From contig WRAH01000030.1 of the NCBI GenBank assembly GCA_009780315.1, forward strand, positions 1-35,355: a stretch of 35,355 bases of DNA, in the 5' to 3' direction. The notes beneath the pieces were generated by a model. That model had not been told where the DNA came from, did no database searches, and saw only the letters and a list, made by a program, of their open reading frames with translations. Position numbers and translations under genes: made by a program. This stretch comes from Defluviitaleaceae bacterium (lineage in GTDB: Bacteria; Bacillota; Clostridia; Lachnospirales; WQUN01). The stretch's first letter is position 1, and the number at the start of each line of letters is the position of its first letter. Below, piece after piece: positions 24,906 through 35,242 of this stretch.

Positions 24906-25769
24906 ATGGATTTTAAAATAATTGATGCCCATATGCATTACTCTGAAATTCAGGCATTTTACTCTGCCGCAGAAGACGCAGGTGTAGATTACTCTTATGA
25001 AGGTTATATAAAGGAGTGTACCAAGGCAGGCATTGAAGCAATGGTGTGCATGGGACTGACAGAATCCACACCTCATGCATTTCCTGATAAATATGCACAA
25101 GTGCCTATGATGGCAAATCTTACAGAAAATCTGCCCTCTGGTTTGCATACATGTTTGGGGATAAATCCCCATCAATTAAATGATGATTCAATTGAGCGAA
25201 TACGTCAAAAAATCAAATCTGACCCTAAAATCGTAGGTTTTAAAATTTATGCCGGGTACTATCATTATTACATTCATGACCCAATTTATGCACCTGTTTA
25301 CAAGATTGCGGCAGAATACGGATTAACTGTGGCAATTCACACAGGCGTGACCTATAGCGAGCAAGGGTTAATGGAATATTCTCATCCTTTGGCTGCCGAC
25401 CGTTTGGCAGTAAACTATAGAGACACACAGTTTCTCCTATGTCACATGGGAAACCCTTGGATTATGGACGCTTGTGAAGTAACCTATAAAAACCGCAATG
25501 TGTATATGGACATTTCCGGCCTTGTAGAGGGCAATGCGGCATTATTAACCTACACCGAAAATGAACCACTGCTTATGCAACATTATAAAACAGGATTGCT
25601 ATATTTGAATAATTATAAAAAGGTGTTATTCGGTACAGATTGGCCCATTGTTCCCCTACAAGCTTATATAAATTTCTGCAAAAAAATAACCCCTGAACAC
25701 GCTTATGAAGATGTATTCAGGGGCAATGCTTTACAAATCTACAGGCTTCCTGCACTTCCCACATTCTAA
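24906..25769 (+). CDS. Amidohydrolase family (PF04909-like) metal-dependent hydrolase
   Basis: This 287-residue TIM-barrel hydrolase has the metal-binding pattern of Amidohydrolase_2 enzymes: Asp-Ala-His-Met-His near residue 7-11, Ala-Ile-His-Thr-Gly near residue 140, Cys-His-Met-Gly-Asn-Pro near residue 180, and the catalytic Asp in Phe-Gly-Thr-Asp-Trp-Pro near residue 241. The substrate cannot be told. AAGGGA is 10 bases upstream of ATG. Its 3' end overlaps the amidase gene on the other strand by 39 bases, so the last 13 codons are read in both directions. Confidence 0.88.
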   Translation: MDFKIIDAHMHYSEIQAFYSAAEDAGVDYSYEGYIKECTKAGIEAMVCMGLTESTPHAFPDKYAQVPMMANLTENLPSGLHTCLGINPHQLNDDSIERIRQKIKSDPKIVGFKIYAGYYHYYIHDPIYAPVYKIAAEYGLTVAIHTGVTYSEQGLMEYSHPLAADRLAVNYRDTQFLLCHMGNPWIMDACEVTYKNRNVYMDISGLVEGNAALLTYTENEPLLMQHYKTGLLYLNNYKKVLFGTDWPIVPLQAYINFCKKITPEHAYEDVFRGNALQIYRLPALPTF

Positions 25770-26570
25770 ACTTAAAACCGACCATGTCAATGGCTCTACA
25801 ATGCCATCACTTCGTAACCCTGTAAGCCTTTGAAAGGCGGCAACTGCGGCAGATGTTTTACTGCCAAAAATGCCGTCTTCTTTTATTTTTTCAATACATG
25901 GATGGCATTGACTGACTCGGTTTAAGCAGTGCTGGAGTTGTTGCACAGCAAGCCCTTCAGAGCCAATTTTCATGACTAAGCCAGAAAAAGTCGGCAATAC
26001 TCCTTTTTTTTTCACATAGTCTTCTGTCGCTATAGGCAATACTTCATTGATGCCACTGGCTATCGCTTCAGCTACTTTTGATATATCAAAAATTTCCATT
26101 TCTTTCGGATTATTGATGAATGCGCATTCTAGCAGTACAGCAGGCATTTCCGTTAAGCGAAGTATTCCAAATGAATCTTGTCCATATTCATTTACGCTAG
26201 TCATTACGCCGCGATTCGTAATGCCTAGCGCTGTAAGTCGGCGCAATATTGCTATGGCAAGATTCACTGCACGCCCACGGTCTTGCTTGCTTACGAAGGC
26301 TTCCGCACCTGAACCTGGTATACCGTCATTACTATTCATGTGTATTTCTATTATTGCATCAACATTATTTTCCATCGCAAGTGCGGCATCCTGAGCAATG
26401 TTTCGATTACAGTTTGTAGTTCTATTATTTATCACTGTGTATCCATGCCCACGCAAGATTTCTGTCACTGCATTGGAAATTTCCAATGTCATATTTTTTT
26501 CTCTTAGTCCGTTTGCAACGGCTCCGGCATCAACGCCGCCGTGTCCTGCGTAAACGGCTATTCTTGCCAT
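25731..26570 (-). CDS. N-acetylmuramoyl-L-alanine amidase with peptidoglycan-binding domain
   Basis: This 279-residue Amidase_3 enzyme cleaves the bond between muramic acid and the stem peptide. Zinc ligands are His10 (Tyr-Ala-Gly-His-Gly-Gly), Glu24 and His77 (Glu-Ile-His-Met-Asn-Ser), with the catalytic Glu in Leu-Leu-Glu-Cys-Ala-Phe near residue 148. Residues about 200-270 are a PG_binding_1 domain (Val-Gln-Gln-Leu-Gln, Asp-Gly-Ile-Phe-Gly, Ala-Ala-Phe-Gln). No signal peptide is seen, so it may act on spore or mother-cell cortex, or leave by another route. Three bases separate it from the rhodanese gene, whose end carries its AAAGGA site. Confidence 0.92.
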   Translation of the reverse strand: MARIAVYAGHGGVDAGAVANGLREKNMTLEISNAVTEILRGHGYTVINNRTTNCNRNIAQDAALAMENNVDAIIEIHMNSNDGIPGSGAEAFVSKQDRGRAVNLAIAILRRLTALGITNRGVMTSVNEYGQDSFGILRLTEMPAVLLECAFINNPKEMEIFDISKVAEAIASGINEVLPIATEDYVKKKGVLPTFSGLVMKIGSEGLAVQQLQHCLNRVSQCHPCIEKIKEDGIFGSKTSAAVAAFQRLTGLRSDGIVEPLTWSVLSLECGKCRKPVDL

Positions 26571-26573
26571 ACT

Positions 26574-26912
26574 CTACGTCCTTTCATATGGCCAATTCAC
26601 TATTCCGCCAAAATCATACACATTTGTAAAACCCATTGACAATAGGTCATACATAGCCATTCGGCTTCTTGCACCACTTCGGCAATATACAAGAACCAAA
26701 GTGTCTTTATTTGGAATCATCATTTTTGCGCGTTCTGCAAGAGCATATTCCGGTAGAGAAACTGCCCCTGATACATGTCCAATAGAAAATTCTCGTGCAG
26801 TGCGCACATCTAAAATTATTGCATCTGGATTTTCTTGCATCATTTTTTTTGCTTGTGCCGCATCAATGATACGGTTTCTATTACAATTGCGATTTAAGCT
26901 ATGATATTGCAC
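26574..26912 (-). CDS. Rhodanese-like sulfurtransferase domain protein
   Basis: This single-domain rhodanese of about 112 residues has the active-site loop Cys-Arg-Ser-Gly-Ala-Arg-Ser and the Leu-Asp-Val-Arg-Thr-Ala-Arg-Glu-Phe and Gly-His-Val-Ser-Gly-Ala motifs. It probably moves sulfane sulfur in the cytoplasm. I chose GTG at 26912, with GAGGGGG 7 bases upstream; an ATG at 26978 would add 22 residues of low similarity and also has a GAGG 10 bases upstream, so the longer form is possible. It is divergent from mutL and leads the amidase operon. Confidence 0.85.
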   Translation of the reverse strand: MQYHSLNRNCNRNRIIDAAQAKKMMQENPDAIILDVRTAREFSIGHVSGAVSLPEYALAERAKMMIPNKDTLVLVYCRSGARSRMAMYDLLSMGFTNVYDFGGIVNWPYERT

Positions 26913-27087
26913 ATCTATGCCCCCTCGGGTACTTGGTTTTGTTATTTTAATTATTTCAAAAAAAAATCCTTTACTCATACTATGGTTGCCTCGGACAAAG
27001 TGTGCAGAAAAATTTAAAGCATAAAAACAATAACAAAGTATGAATTTACTGAAGCAGAATTTTAACAAATGACTATTTCCATTAAAT

Positions 27088-27116
27088 TTTTCAGATGGGA
27101 GTAAATATGGTATACT
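27088..27116 (+). promoter_or_regulatory. Extended -10 promoter of mutL, placed for a leaderless transcript
   Basis: TTTTCA (27088-27093), a 17-base spacer and TATACT (27111-27116) with TGG before it form a good extended -10 promoter. Only six bases separate the -10 box from the mutL ATG at 27123, so transcription should begin at or within a base or two of the start codon. Confidence 0.5.
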
Positions 27117-27122
27117 GGGTTC

Positions 27123-29006
27123 ATGAAACCAATCATTCAACTTAATCAGAGTCTAGTCAATAAAATTGCAGCAGGTGAAGTTGTTGAACGTCCCCTTAGC
27201 GTTGTCAAAGAATTGACTGAAAATGCCATAGACGCAGGTGCAAGCACTATCACAGTAGAAATACAGGATGGAGGGCTAACACTTATACGCGTCACTGATA
27301 ATGGGAGCGGAATTGAAGCAGATTCCCTACCCCTTGCTTTTGCTCGTCATGCGACAAGCAAAATTGCTAGTTTTGACGACCTCATGCAAGTGCAAACATT
27401 AGGCTTCCGCGGAGAAGCACTTTCCAGTATCTCTGCTGTTGCGCAGGTGGAAATGATTACGAAAACCCCTTCTGCAATCATGGGAACGCGGGTAGAGGTT
27501 CATGGTGGAAAGCTTGTTTCCAGCCGCGATATTGGATGTGTAAATGGCACAACGGTTATTGTAGCAAATTTGTTTTACAGCACCCCTGCCCGTCGTAAAT
27601 TTTTAAAAAAACCTGCCACTGAAGCAGGTTACATATCCCATTGTATGGAGCGACTGGCCTTGGGTAATCCAAGGCTTAGTTTGCGTTATATCAACAATGG
27701 ACAAATTATGTTTCAAACCAATGGGAACGGCGATTTAAGAACCACTTTGCTGAATATTTATGGGCGTGAAGTTGCAACAAAAGTTGCAGCAGTTGATGGG
27801 TCATTAGAGGATATGTCATTAAAAGGCTTCATAGGAAAACCTGAAATTGCCCGCGGCAATCGTCAACATGGCAGTCTATTTATCAATGGAAGATATATTC
27901 AAAGCCAATTGCTAACCAAGGCTATAGAATCTGCAATGAAAACGATGTTGCCTTCTGGAAAGTTTCCAATATACGCACTAAGTTTATTTTTACCGGCAGA
28001 AAAACTAGATGTAAATGTCCATCCTACAAAAATGGATGTACGTTTTTCTGAAGAAGATAGAGTTTTTGCTTTTGTAGAAGATGTTGTGCGAGATACACTG
28101 GAAGAACATAATTTAATCCCTGCTGTACGACTAAGAACCCTAAAAACTCCTGAAATTGAATCCGAAACAGAGCAAATTCCATTGCCATTTTTGATGCAGT
28201 CCAATCCTACACCTGCCTCCCCACCTACCTATCAATACCGTACAGCCGACACGTCTAAAATGGTCAATCATTCACTGCATAGCGAATTGTCATTGCAAGA
28301 ACAGCCTTTACAACACTTATCTCCATCCCAAACCATTCCAACATATGTTCCTCCATTGGAAAAACTGCAACCCTCTTCATTTGAAATGCACATTGTTGAA
28401 CCAGAACCTGAGCCACCCAAAAGATTTTTCACCAACTATCAAATTCATGGGTTAGTATTTACAACATATTGGATGGTAGAGCAAAACGAATCGCTATATA
28501 TGATAGACCAACATGCTGCTCATGAGCGCATACTATTTGAGGAGTTTTTACGCAAAGCACAGGAAGAGGATATTCACGCACAAACACTTATATCCCCTAT
28601 TCCGCTATACCTTACGACCCAAGAGCGTCAAATTTTACAGGAAAACAAAGATATTTTTGCCCGATTCGGCTTTGAAATATCTAACGACATAGAAAAACCT
28701 GAAATTTTGGCAGTGCCGTTTTTAATGAAAGGCCCTGTACAATCAGGATTTTTCAGTGACTTATTAGACAAAATGGGGGAAGTAGGATTTTCTATAGATA
28801 GCCCCTACACGCATAAAACTGAACTCATTGCTATGGCGGCTTGCAAAGCAGCGGTAAAGGCTGGTGACAAACTTGATGAAGCAGAAGCTCATGCGCTAAT
28901 CAAGCTACTTTTAGAGCTAGAAAATCCTTTCACTTGTCCTCATGGGCGACCTACAATTATTGAAATAACAAAAAAAGAAGTAGAACGGCGATTCAAGCGC
29001 AGTTAA
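27123..29006 (+). CDS. mutL: DNA mismatch repair protein MutL
   Basis: This 627-residue MutL carries both halves of an endonuclease-type protein. The GHKL ATPase has Asn-Lys-Ile-Ala-Ala-Gly-Glu-Val-Val near residue 13, Glu-Asn-Ala-Ile-Asp-Ala-Gly near residue 34 and Gly-Phe-Arg-Gly-Glu-Ala-Leu near residue 97. After a Pro-rich linker the C-terminal domain has Asp-Gln-His-Ala-x2-Glu-x4-Glu from about residue 461, Ala-Cys-Lys-Ala-Ala-Val near residue 578 and Cys-Pro-His-Gly-Arg-Pro near residue 605, the nicking and metal sites. mutS is not adjacent. No ribosome binding site is properly spaced. Confidence 0.96.
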   Translation: MKPIIQLNQSLVNKIAAGEVVERPLSVVKELTENAIDAGASTITVEIQDGGLTLIRVTDNGSGIEADSLPLAFARHATSKIASFDDLMQVQTLGFRGEALSSISAVAQVEMITKTPSAIMGTRVEVHGGKLVSSRDIGCVNGTTVIVANLFYSTPARRKFLKKPATEAGYISHCMERLALGNPRLSLRYINNGQIMFQTNGNGDLRTTLLNIYGREVATKVAAVDGSLEDMSLKGFIGKPEIARGNRQHGSLFINGRYIQSQLLTKAIESAMKTMLPSGKFPIYALSLFLPAEKLDVNVHPTKMDVRFSEEDRVFAFVEDVVRDTLEEHNLIPAVRLRTLKTPEIESETEQIPLPFLMQSNPTPASPPTYQYRTADTSKMVNHSLHSELSLQEQPLQHLSPSQTIPTYVPPLEKLQPSSFEMHIVEPEPEPPKRFFTNYQIHGLVFTTYWMVEQNESLYMIDQHAAHERILFEEFLRKAQEEDIHAQTLISPIPLYLTTQERQILQENKDIFARFGFEISNDIEKPEILAVPFLMKGPVQSGFFSDLLDKMGEVGFSIDSPYTHKTELIAMAACKAAVKAGDKLDEAEAHALIKLLLELENPFTCPHGRPTIIEITKKEVERRFKRS

Positions 29007-29044
29007 TTCTTAACCTTGGCAACGTTTAATTCTAATGACTTTAG

Positions 29045-30562
<1,518 letters not shown>

Positions 30563-30618
30563 CACTTTCATTGATAAAAGCTCATTTTGTAACCTTCTAA
30601 GGGATTATATTGTAAATG

Positions 30619-30647
30619 CAAATATGAATCTTGAAAAATCATATAGA
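30619..30647 (+). promoter_or_regulatory. Possible SigE-type promoter of spoIIID
   Basis: CAAATAT (30619-30625) and CATATAGA (30640-30647), 14 bases apart, resemble the mother-cell sigma-E boxes (ATA-type -35 and CATACAnT). In Bacillus spoIIID is sigma-E dependent. The match is partial. Confidence 0.3.
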
Positions 30648-30710
30648 CATGCATTATTTTGACCCAACTTTCATATAATTACCCTAACGAATTATAAGGG
30701 AGAGCCATTC

Positions 30711-30974
30711 TTGAAGACCTATATCGAAGAGAGGGCTGTGGAAGTTGCAAACTTCATCATCAATTCAAATGCAACAGTAAGAGAAACCGCTAAAAAATTT
30801 GGCATTAGCAAAAGTACAGTACATAAAGATGTGACAGAGAGATTAGTTAAAATCAATCCCAATTTAGCGGGGGAAGCGCGGCGCGTGTTGGAAGTCAACA
30901 AATCAGAACGGCATATTCGCGGAGGCATGGCTACTAAAGAAAAATATCTACACTCGCATGTTAAGAAATTGTAA
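30711..30974 (+). CDS. spoIIID: Stage III sporulation regulator SpoIIID
   Basis: SpoIIID is the mother-cell DNA-binding regulator that works after sigma E and before sigma K. The 87 residues match along the whole length: Tyr-Ile-Glu-Glu-Arg-Ala, the helix-turn-helix Val-Arg-Glu-Thr-Ala-Lys-Lys-Phe-Gly-Ile-Ser-Lys-Ser-Thr-Val-His-Lys-Asp at about 23-40, and the basic C-terminal Arg-His-Ile-Arg-Gly-Gly-Met-Ala-Thr. It starts with TTG at 30711 after AAGGGAGA. It is a single-gene unit with its own terminator. Confidence 0.97.
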   Translation: MKTYIEERAVEVANFIINSNATVRETAKKFGISKSTVHKDVTERLVKINPNLAGEARRVLEVNKSERHIRGGMATKEKYLHSHVKKL

Positions 30975-30985
30975 GTGATACAAAT

Positions 30986-31032
30986 AAAAAACGAGAGGGT
31001 TGAATAAAAATTCGGCTGATTCTCGTTTTTTT
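30986..31032 (+). terminator. Terminator between spoIIID and the APC permease gene
   Basis: AAAAAACGAGA pairs with TCTCGTTTTTT, with an inner GAAT/ATTC stem and an A-rich loop. With T tracts on both strands it can serve the two convergent genes. Confidence 0.85.
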
Positions 31033-31045
31033 ATACAAATTTATA

Positions 31046-32428
31046 TTAATTGGATTTTTTCATCAAAAACCCAATGGTTGCTAAAACAATAAAAGTCACT
31101 GTATATACAATCCCGTGAATGAAACTGCCAATCCAATAGGTGGCAAACATAAAGCCTGCCCCTGCAATGGCAATGAAGGGCAAAATAAACCGCTTAAAAA
31201 AATGAACATCATTTGCCCTCATTACAAAGCATATAAAAATAGGAATCAGCAATCCAAAAAAGCTAAAATTATAAAAATCCGGCAAGCTAAACGAAAACGA
31301 CCCAAACCATCCGGCTTGATTTGCAAAAATGACAAATAACCAAATAAATCCGATACTGACCGCCATGACCATACTGTTATTTGGCACATTGGTTACAGTA
31401 TCAAGCGCTGCCATGCGCAGGGGCATTGGGCCCATGCCCCTGCGCCCCAGTGAATACATAGCGCGACTCATTCCCAAACAACAAGCATTTAAAATCCCCA
31501 AACCAGAAATTATCATGAATCCAACCAATATACTCCCTGCTTGCCCAAAAATACTTTCAAATGCACTATGCGTCCCCTGTGCAAAATTATCTCCGCCACC
31601 CTGCATTATTTGTTGCACTGCACTGGGAGATGATGTGGCTATGCCAATAAAATATAGTACATATACAACAATTATCATGCCAAAACCAAGCATAAGCGCA
31701 ATAGGAAAATTACGCTTGCTGTTTTTTACTTCCGAATTAAATGCAAGTGCGGCTTGCCACCCATTAAATGCAAATGCTGTGGCTGAAATGGCAGCAAAAA
31801 GTGAAGCATTCCCCATAGAAACGATAGGCGTATAGGATGTATCAATACCAGACACATCACCCCTTGATACAAACAATCCCACAACAACCCCAACAGTTCC
31901 CATAAGTACAAGGGGAATCATGCGCACAACAGTAGTAGCCACATTCAACCTAACAGGCACTTTAGGCGCAAAATAATTCATGAAAAAAGTCATAGCCATA
32001 AAAAATGCTGAAATAAAAAATCTAAAAGGCAAATACATTTCATCGCCACGAACCATTCCTGCAAGGGTAGCAGTAAAACCCGAAGTTATCCAAGCAATAA
32101 TGGCAAATCCCGCAGGCTGATACATCACCGCAAAAAACCACCCTGCTAAATAGCCATATCTCTTGCCAACAATCACCTCAGAATAATCTACAAACCCATG
32201 AATTTTCTCATACCTGCCTGCAAAAATACTAAACATGTAAACGCAAGGGGCAATCATAAGCCCGCCAATAACCCAAGCAGCAATACCAAGCCCTACATTA
32301 CCGCCAACCTCATAAAGCACTCGCCCTGGTAAAAAGAAAATCCCAGTACCCACTAAAAAACCAACAACAAAACAAATGGAAACAAACAAACCATGCTGAC
32401 GCTTTAATACATTTTTAGAATTATTCAT
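31046..32428 (-). CDS. APC superfamily amino acid permease
   Basis: This 460-residue membrane protein has about 12 hydrophobic helices and the APC signature in helix 1 (Val-Gly-Phe-Leu-Val-Gly-Thr-Gly-Ile-Phe-Phe-Leu-Pro-Gly), the unwound Gly-rich substrate site. Helix 6 (Ala-Thr-Ala-Phe-Ala-Phe-Asn-Gly-Trp) is also family-typical. The substrate is not deducible; the closest general type is LAT/serine-threonine exchanger-like. It is divergent from the U32 gene. Confidence 0.9.
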   Translation of the reverse strand: MNNSKNVLKRQHGLFVSICFVVGFLVGTGIFFLPGRVLYEVGGNVGLGIAAWVIGGLMIAPCVYMFSIFAGRYEKIHGFVDYSEVIVGKRYGYLAGWFFAVMYQPAGFAIIAWITSGFTATLAGMVRGDEMYLPFRFFISAFFMAMTFFMNYFAPKVPVRLNVATTVVRMIPLVLMGTVGVVVGLFVSRGDVSGIDTSYTPIVSMGNASLFAAISATAFAFNGWQAALAFNSEVKNSKRNFPIALMLGFGMIIVVYVLYFIGIATSSPSAVQQIMQGGGDNFAQGTHSAFESIFGQAGSILVGFMIISGLGILNACCLGMSRAMYSLGRRGMGPMPLRMAALDTVTNVPNNSMVMAVSIGFIWLFVIFANQAGWFGSFSFSLPDFYNFSFFGLLIPIFICFVMRANDVHFFKRFILPFIAIAGAGFMFATYWIGSFIHGIVYTVTFIVLATIGFLMKKSN

Positions 32429-32487
32429 AAACCTTAGACCTTCCTATGAAAAAAAGTTATAATAAAATTGAAATGGAGGTACATCAA

Positions 32488-33705
32488 ATGAAAAAACCAG
32501 AACTCTTATCCCCCGCAGGCGATTTAGAGCGTTTAAAAGTAGCCTTTGCCTATGGCGCAGATGCGGTGTATATGGCAGGAAAAACATTGGGAATGCGTGC
32601 AAAAGCCCGCAATTTTGAGATGGAAGAAATGGAAGAAGGTATCCGCTATGCTCATGCTTTAGGCAAAAAAGTATATATCACAGCAAATATCATTGCCCGC
32701 AATGAAGATTTTACAGGAATTACGGACTATTTCCAAGAGCTTGACAAAATAAAACCTGATGCATTGATTATTTCTGACCTTGGTATCTTTGAAATGGCAA
32801 AAAGAACCTTGCCTAATATGGAAATTCACATATCCACTCAAGCAAATAGTACAAATTATATGTCTGTTGGCTTTTGGAAAAAACTTGGCGCAAGCCGAGT
32901 TATTTTGGCACGGGAATTAAGTATGAAAGAAATTGCAGACATTCACAAAAGCGTACCCGACGTGGAAGTAGAAACATTTGTACACGGTGCAATGTGCATG
33001 TCCTACTCTGGTAGATGCTTAATTAGCAACTATATGAACGACCGTGACGCAAACCGCGGCGGGTGCAGTCAGCCTTGCCGATGGAAATATGGACTTGTAG
33101 AAGAAAAATCAGGGGCATTGTTTCCCGTTTATGAAGATGAAACAGGGGCGTACATTTTTTATTCTAAAGATTTATGTATGATTGAACATTTGCCAGATTT
33201 ATTAGATGCAGGCATAAGTAGTTTAAAAATAGAAGGACGCATGAAAACTGCATACTATGTGGGTGCAGTGACAAAAGCCTACCGTCAAGCCATTGATGAC
33301 TATTTCACCGCTCCAGAACTATACAAAGCCAATCGGGAAAATTACATGAAAGCGCTAACAAAAACAGCCCATCGGGAATTTACAACAGGCTTTTACTATG
33401 GGCCAATGAGTGCGCTAGACCATAGTTATAAAGGCGATTCCCATGCAAATATGCAAGACTTCTTGGCAATCGTAGAAGATTATGATGAAGCAACGGGCAT
33501 TTGCAAGATAGAGCAACGCAATAAATTTGTAGTCGGTGATAAAGTTGAAGTTTTCCGTGCCACTGCACCAAGTTTTATTCAAAGGATAGAAACAATGTAT
33601 GATGAGAATGAAACAGAAATTCAATCTGCCCCTCATCCTAAGCAGAAATTAAAGCTAAAAGTCAACGCCCCTGTATCAAAATATGATATGTTGAGAAAAG
33701 CATAA
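32488..33705 (+). CDS. U32 family peptidase-like protein (TrhP/YrrO type)
   Basis: This 405-residue protein matches the U32 group now linked to tRNA U34 hydroxylation (TrhP). The signature is complete: Glu-x-Phe-x-His-Gly-Ala-Met-Cys-Met-Ser-Tyr-Ser-Gly-Arg-Cys near residue 160-175, followed by Gly-Gly-Cys-x2-Pro-Cys-Arg; these Cys may hold an iron-sulfur cluster. Leu-Lys-Ile-Glu-Gly-Arg-Met-Lys follows near residue 248. The ATG at 32488 follows GGAGGT. Bacillus often has two such genes in tandem; only one is seen here. Confidence 0.92.
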   Translation: MKKPELLSPAGDLERLKVAFAYGADAVYMAGKTLGMRAKARNFEMEEMEEGIRYAHALGKKVYITANIIARNEDFTGITDYFQELDKIKPDALIISDLGIFEMAKRTLPNMEIHISTQANSTNYMSVGFWKKLGASRVILARELSMKEIADIHKSVPDVEVETFVHGAMCMSYSGRCLISNYMNDRDANRGGCSQPCRWKYGLVEEKSGALFPVYEDETGAYIFYSKDLCMIEHLPDLLDAGISSLKIEGRMKTAYYVGAVTKAYRQAIDDYFTAPELYKANRENYMKALTKTAHREFTTGFYYGPMSALDHSYKGDSHANMQDFLAIVEDYDEATGICKIEQRNKFVVGDKVEVFRATAPSFIQRIETMYDENETEIQSAPHPKQKLKLKVNAPVSKYDMLRKA

Positions 33706-33721
33706 AAATGGAGGAATTGAT

Positions 33722-34420
33722 ATGAATGAAATCATCCGCAAGCGTAAGTCAGTCAGAAAATACGATTTTACGCCATTGGACACCACCATACTAAAAAATA
33801 TTCAAAGCCAGATTGAAAATGTTAAGCCACTATATCCAGATATCCCCTACAGCATTGAAATTGTGAACAAAACAAAGGGCATGTTTAATGTAAAAGCACC
33901 CCATTATCTCATTTTCGGAAGCGAAGAAAAAGAAGGTGCAAGTGAAAACATTGGTTTTATAGGGCAACAGTTGGACTTATTCCTTGCCGCGTCTGGCATT
34001 GGTACTTGCTGGCTTGGTGCGGCAAAACCAGAGGAAAAAGAAGTATCTACCCTACCCCATGTCATTTGCATGTCATTTGGAAAACCTACCGAACCACTAT
34101 ATCGTGAACTTTCCCAGTTTAAACGCAAGCCTTTATCAACCATCAGTGAAGGTTCTGACCCAAGACTAGAAGCGGCTCGCCTGGCACCCAGCGGAGTCAA
34201 TGCACAAAACTGGTATTTCATTGCCGAAAACGGAAAAATCCACTGCTATCGAAAAAAGCCAAATCCACTACTAGGGTTTTGGCTAAACAAAATGAGTTTT
34301 ATTGATTTAGGTATCGCTCTATGTCACATAGCAGAAGAAAGCGAAAATTTCCAATTTCAAAAAGAAGCCAACGCACCCAAAAGAAAAGGATGTATCTACA
34401 TGGGTACTGTTCAAGCCTAA
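33722..34420 (+). CDS. Nitroreductase family protein (TM1586 type)
   Basis: This 232-residue protein begins with the nitroreductase FMN-binding motif Ile-Arg-Lys-Arg-Lys-Ser-Val-Arg-Lys-Tyr and has the typical Leu-Phe-Leu-Ala-Ala-Ser-Gly-Ile-Gly-Thr-Cys-Trp-Leu-Gly near residue 84-97. The C-terminal half repeats the fold (Ala-Arg-Leu-Ala-Pro-Ser-Gly-Val-Asn-Ala-Gln-Asn-Trp), as in the TM1586 group. It probably uses FMN and NAD(P)H; the substrate is unknown. It starts 16 bases after the U32 gene with GGAGG, in one operon. Confidence 0.88.
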   Translation: MNEIIRKRKSVRKYDFTPLDTTILKNIQSQIENVKPLYPDIPYSIEIVNKTKGMFNVKAPHYLIFGSEEKEGASENIGFIGQQLDLFLAASGIGTCWLGAAKPEEKEVSTLPHVICMSFGKPTEPLYRELSQFKRKPLSTISEGSDPRLEAARLAPSGVNAQNWYFIAENGKIHCYRKKPNPLLGFWLNKMSFIDLGIALCHIAEESENFQFQKEANAPKRKGCIYMGTVQA

Positions 34421-34680
34421 CATCTTACATCGCAAGCGACCCTTCTTCCGACCTCATGCAATGCACAATACTATATCATGATGAAGTTGCCCCCCCTCCT
34501 GATATCAGGGGGAGCATTACGAAGCGTCTCTGACGGATGAAAGGCGAGATGTTAGAGGATTTTCTAGTGCGCTAAATGAATCTGTAATTTCAATAGTGTT
34601 TCATTTTGAAGATAGAAGCGCATCAGAACCTTTTGCATTTTCTTTTTTATCACCCGAAGCCACTAGCGATACGATAGGTA
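34421..34680 (+). pseudogene. Fragment of an unrecognised gene, frameshifted at a G run
   Basis: Two plus-strand frames read as one broken protein: Thr-Ser-Tyr-Ile-Ala-Ser-Asp-Pro... up to Pro-Pro-Pro-Asp-Ile-Arg-Gly (ending about 34513), then Glu-His-Tyr-Glu-Ala-Ser-Leu-Thr-Asp-Glu... to Phe-Leu-Ser-Pro-Glu-Ala (ending about 34667). Adding one G to the five-G run at 34508-34512 restores one frame of about 85 residues. Its right end merges into the truncated transposase. No start codon with ribosome binding site is visible and no family is recognised. Confidence 0.5.
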
Positions 34681-34689
34681 GTGATTTAA

Positions 34690-35220
34690 CAAGAGTAATT
34701 TCGTATCCATGCTTGTACTTACTTTATAAGAGATGATTTTTCTTGAGTACAAATCCATAATAGCGTAAATATAGGCAAAGCGACCAGATACCTTGACATA
34801 TGTAATGTCAGAAACCCACACTTGATTTGGTGCCTTAGGGTTAAACTCCTGATTCAAAAGATTTTCTTCCACGCATTTACGATAATGGACTCGTGGCTTA
34901 ACTGTAGACATCTTAGGCAAAGTCATAGGCTTCATAAGGCGATATATCTTGCCAACAGAAACCCTCTTATTGTATTCGACTATAAAGCCGCTGCCTTATC
35001 TTGTAGGCACCCATACGCTTTTTAGATTTTGAATACAGAACAAGAATATCGCTTTTAAGTGCTTGGTTTTCTAATGTCCTTGCCGATGGGTTTTGGTTAA
35101 AGTGTTTATAGTAGGTGCTACGGTTTACTATTAAGACCCGGCATAATGTCTTAATAGTGTGTTGGTATCTTAGGATATGGACAGCTTTCAATCTTTCCTT
35201 GAGGCTGGCGTGAATATGGC
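34690..35220 (-). pseudogene. Truncated, frameshifted IS3-family orfB transposase
   Basis: Reading on the minus strand, the N-terminal part has an HTH_21-like stretch (Leu-Cys-Arg-Val-Leu-Ile-Val-Asn-Arg-Ser-Thr-Tyr-Tyr-Lys) and Arg-Met-Gly-Ala-Tyr-Lys-Ile-Arg. At about 34981 one extra base shifts the frame; the next frame gives Tyr-Asn-Lys-Arg-Val-Ser-Val-Gly-Lys and then the rve core with two DDE aspartates (Val-Ser-Asp-Ile-Thr-Tyr and Ile-Met-Asp-Leu-Tyr-Ser). The third catalytic residue is lost because homology stops near Met-Asp-Thr-Lys-Leu at about 34700. The element is dead. Confidence 0.8.
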
Positions 35221-35242
35221 AAATGGAACGGCTACACTAACC

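Noticed and set aside
34490..34513. Terminator hairpin after the nitroreductase gene (C-run/G-run)
   Set aside because: The stem around TGATATCA is short, no T tract follows, and the bases are explained by the pseudogene frame.
34417..34555. 139-base MITE with inverted ends CTAACATCT/AGATGTTAG
   Set aside because: The ends match for only 9 bases, no target duplication is seen, and the interior reads better as a frameshifted coding fragment.
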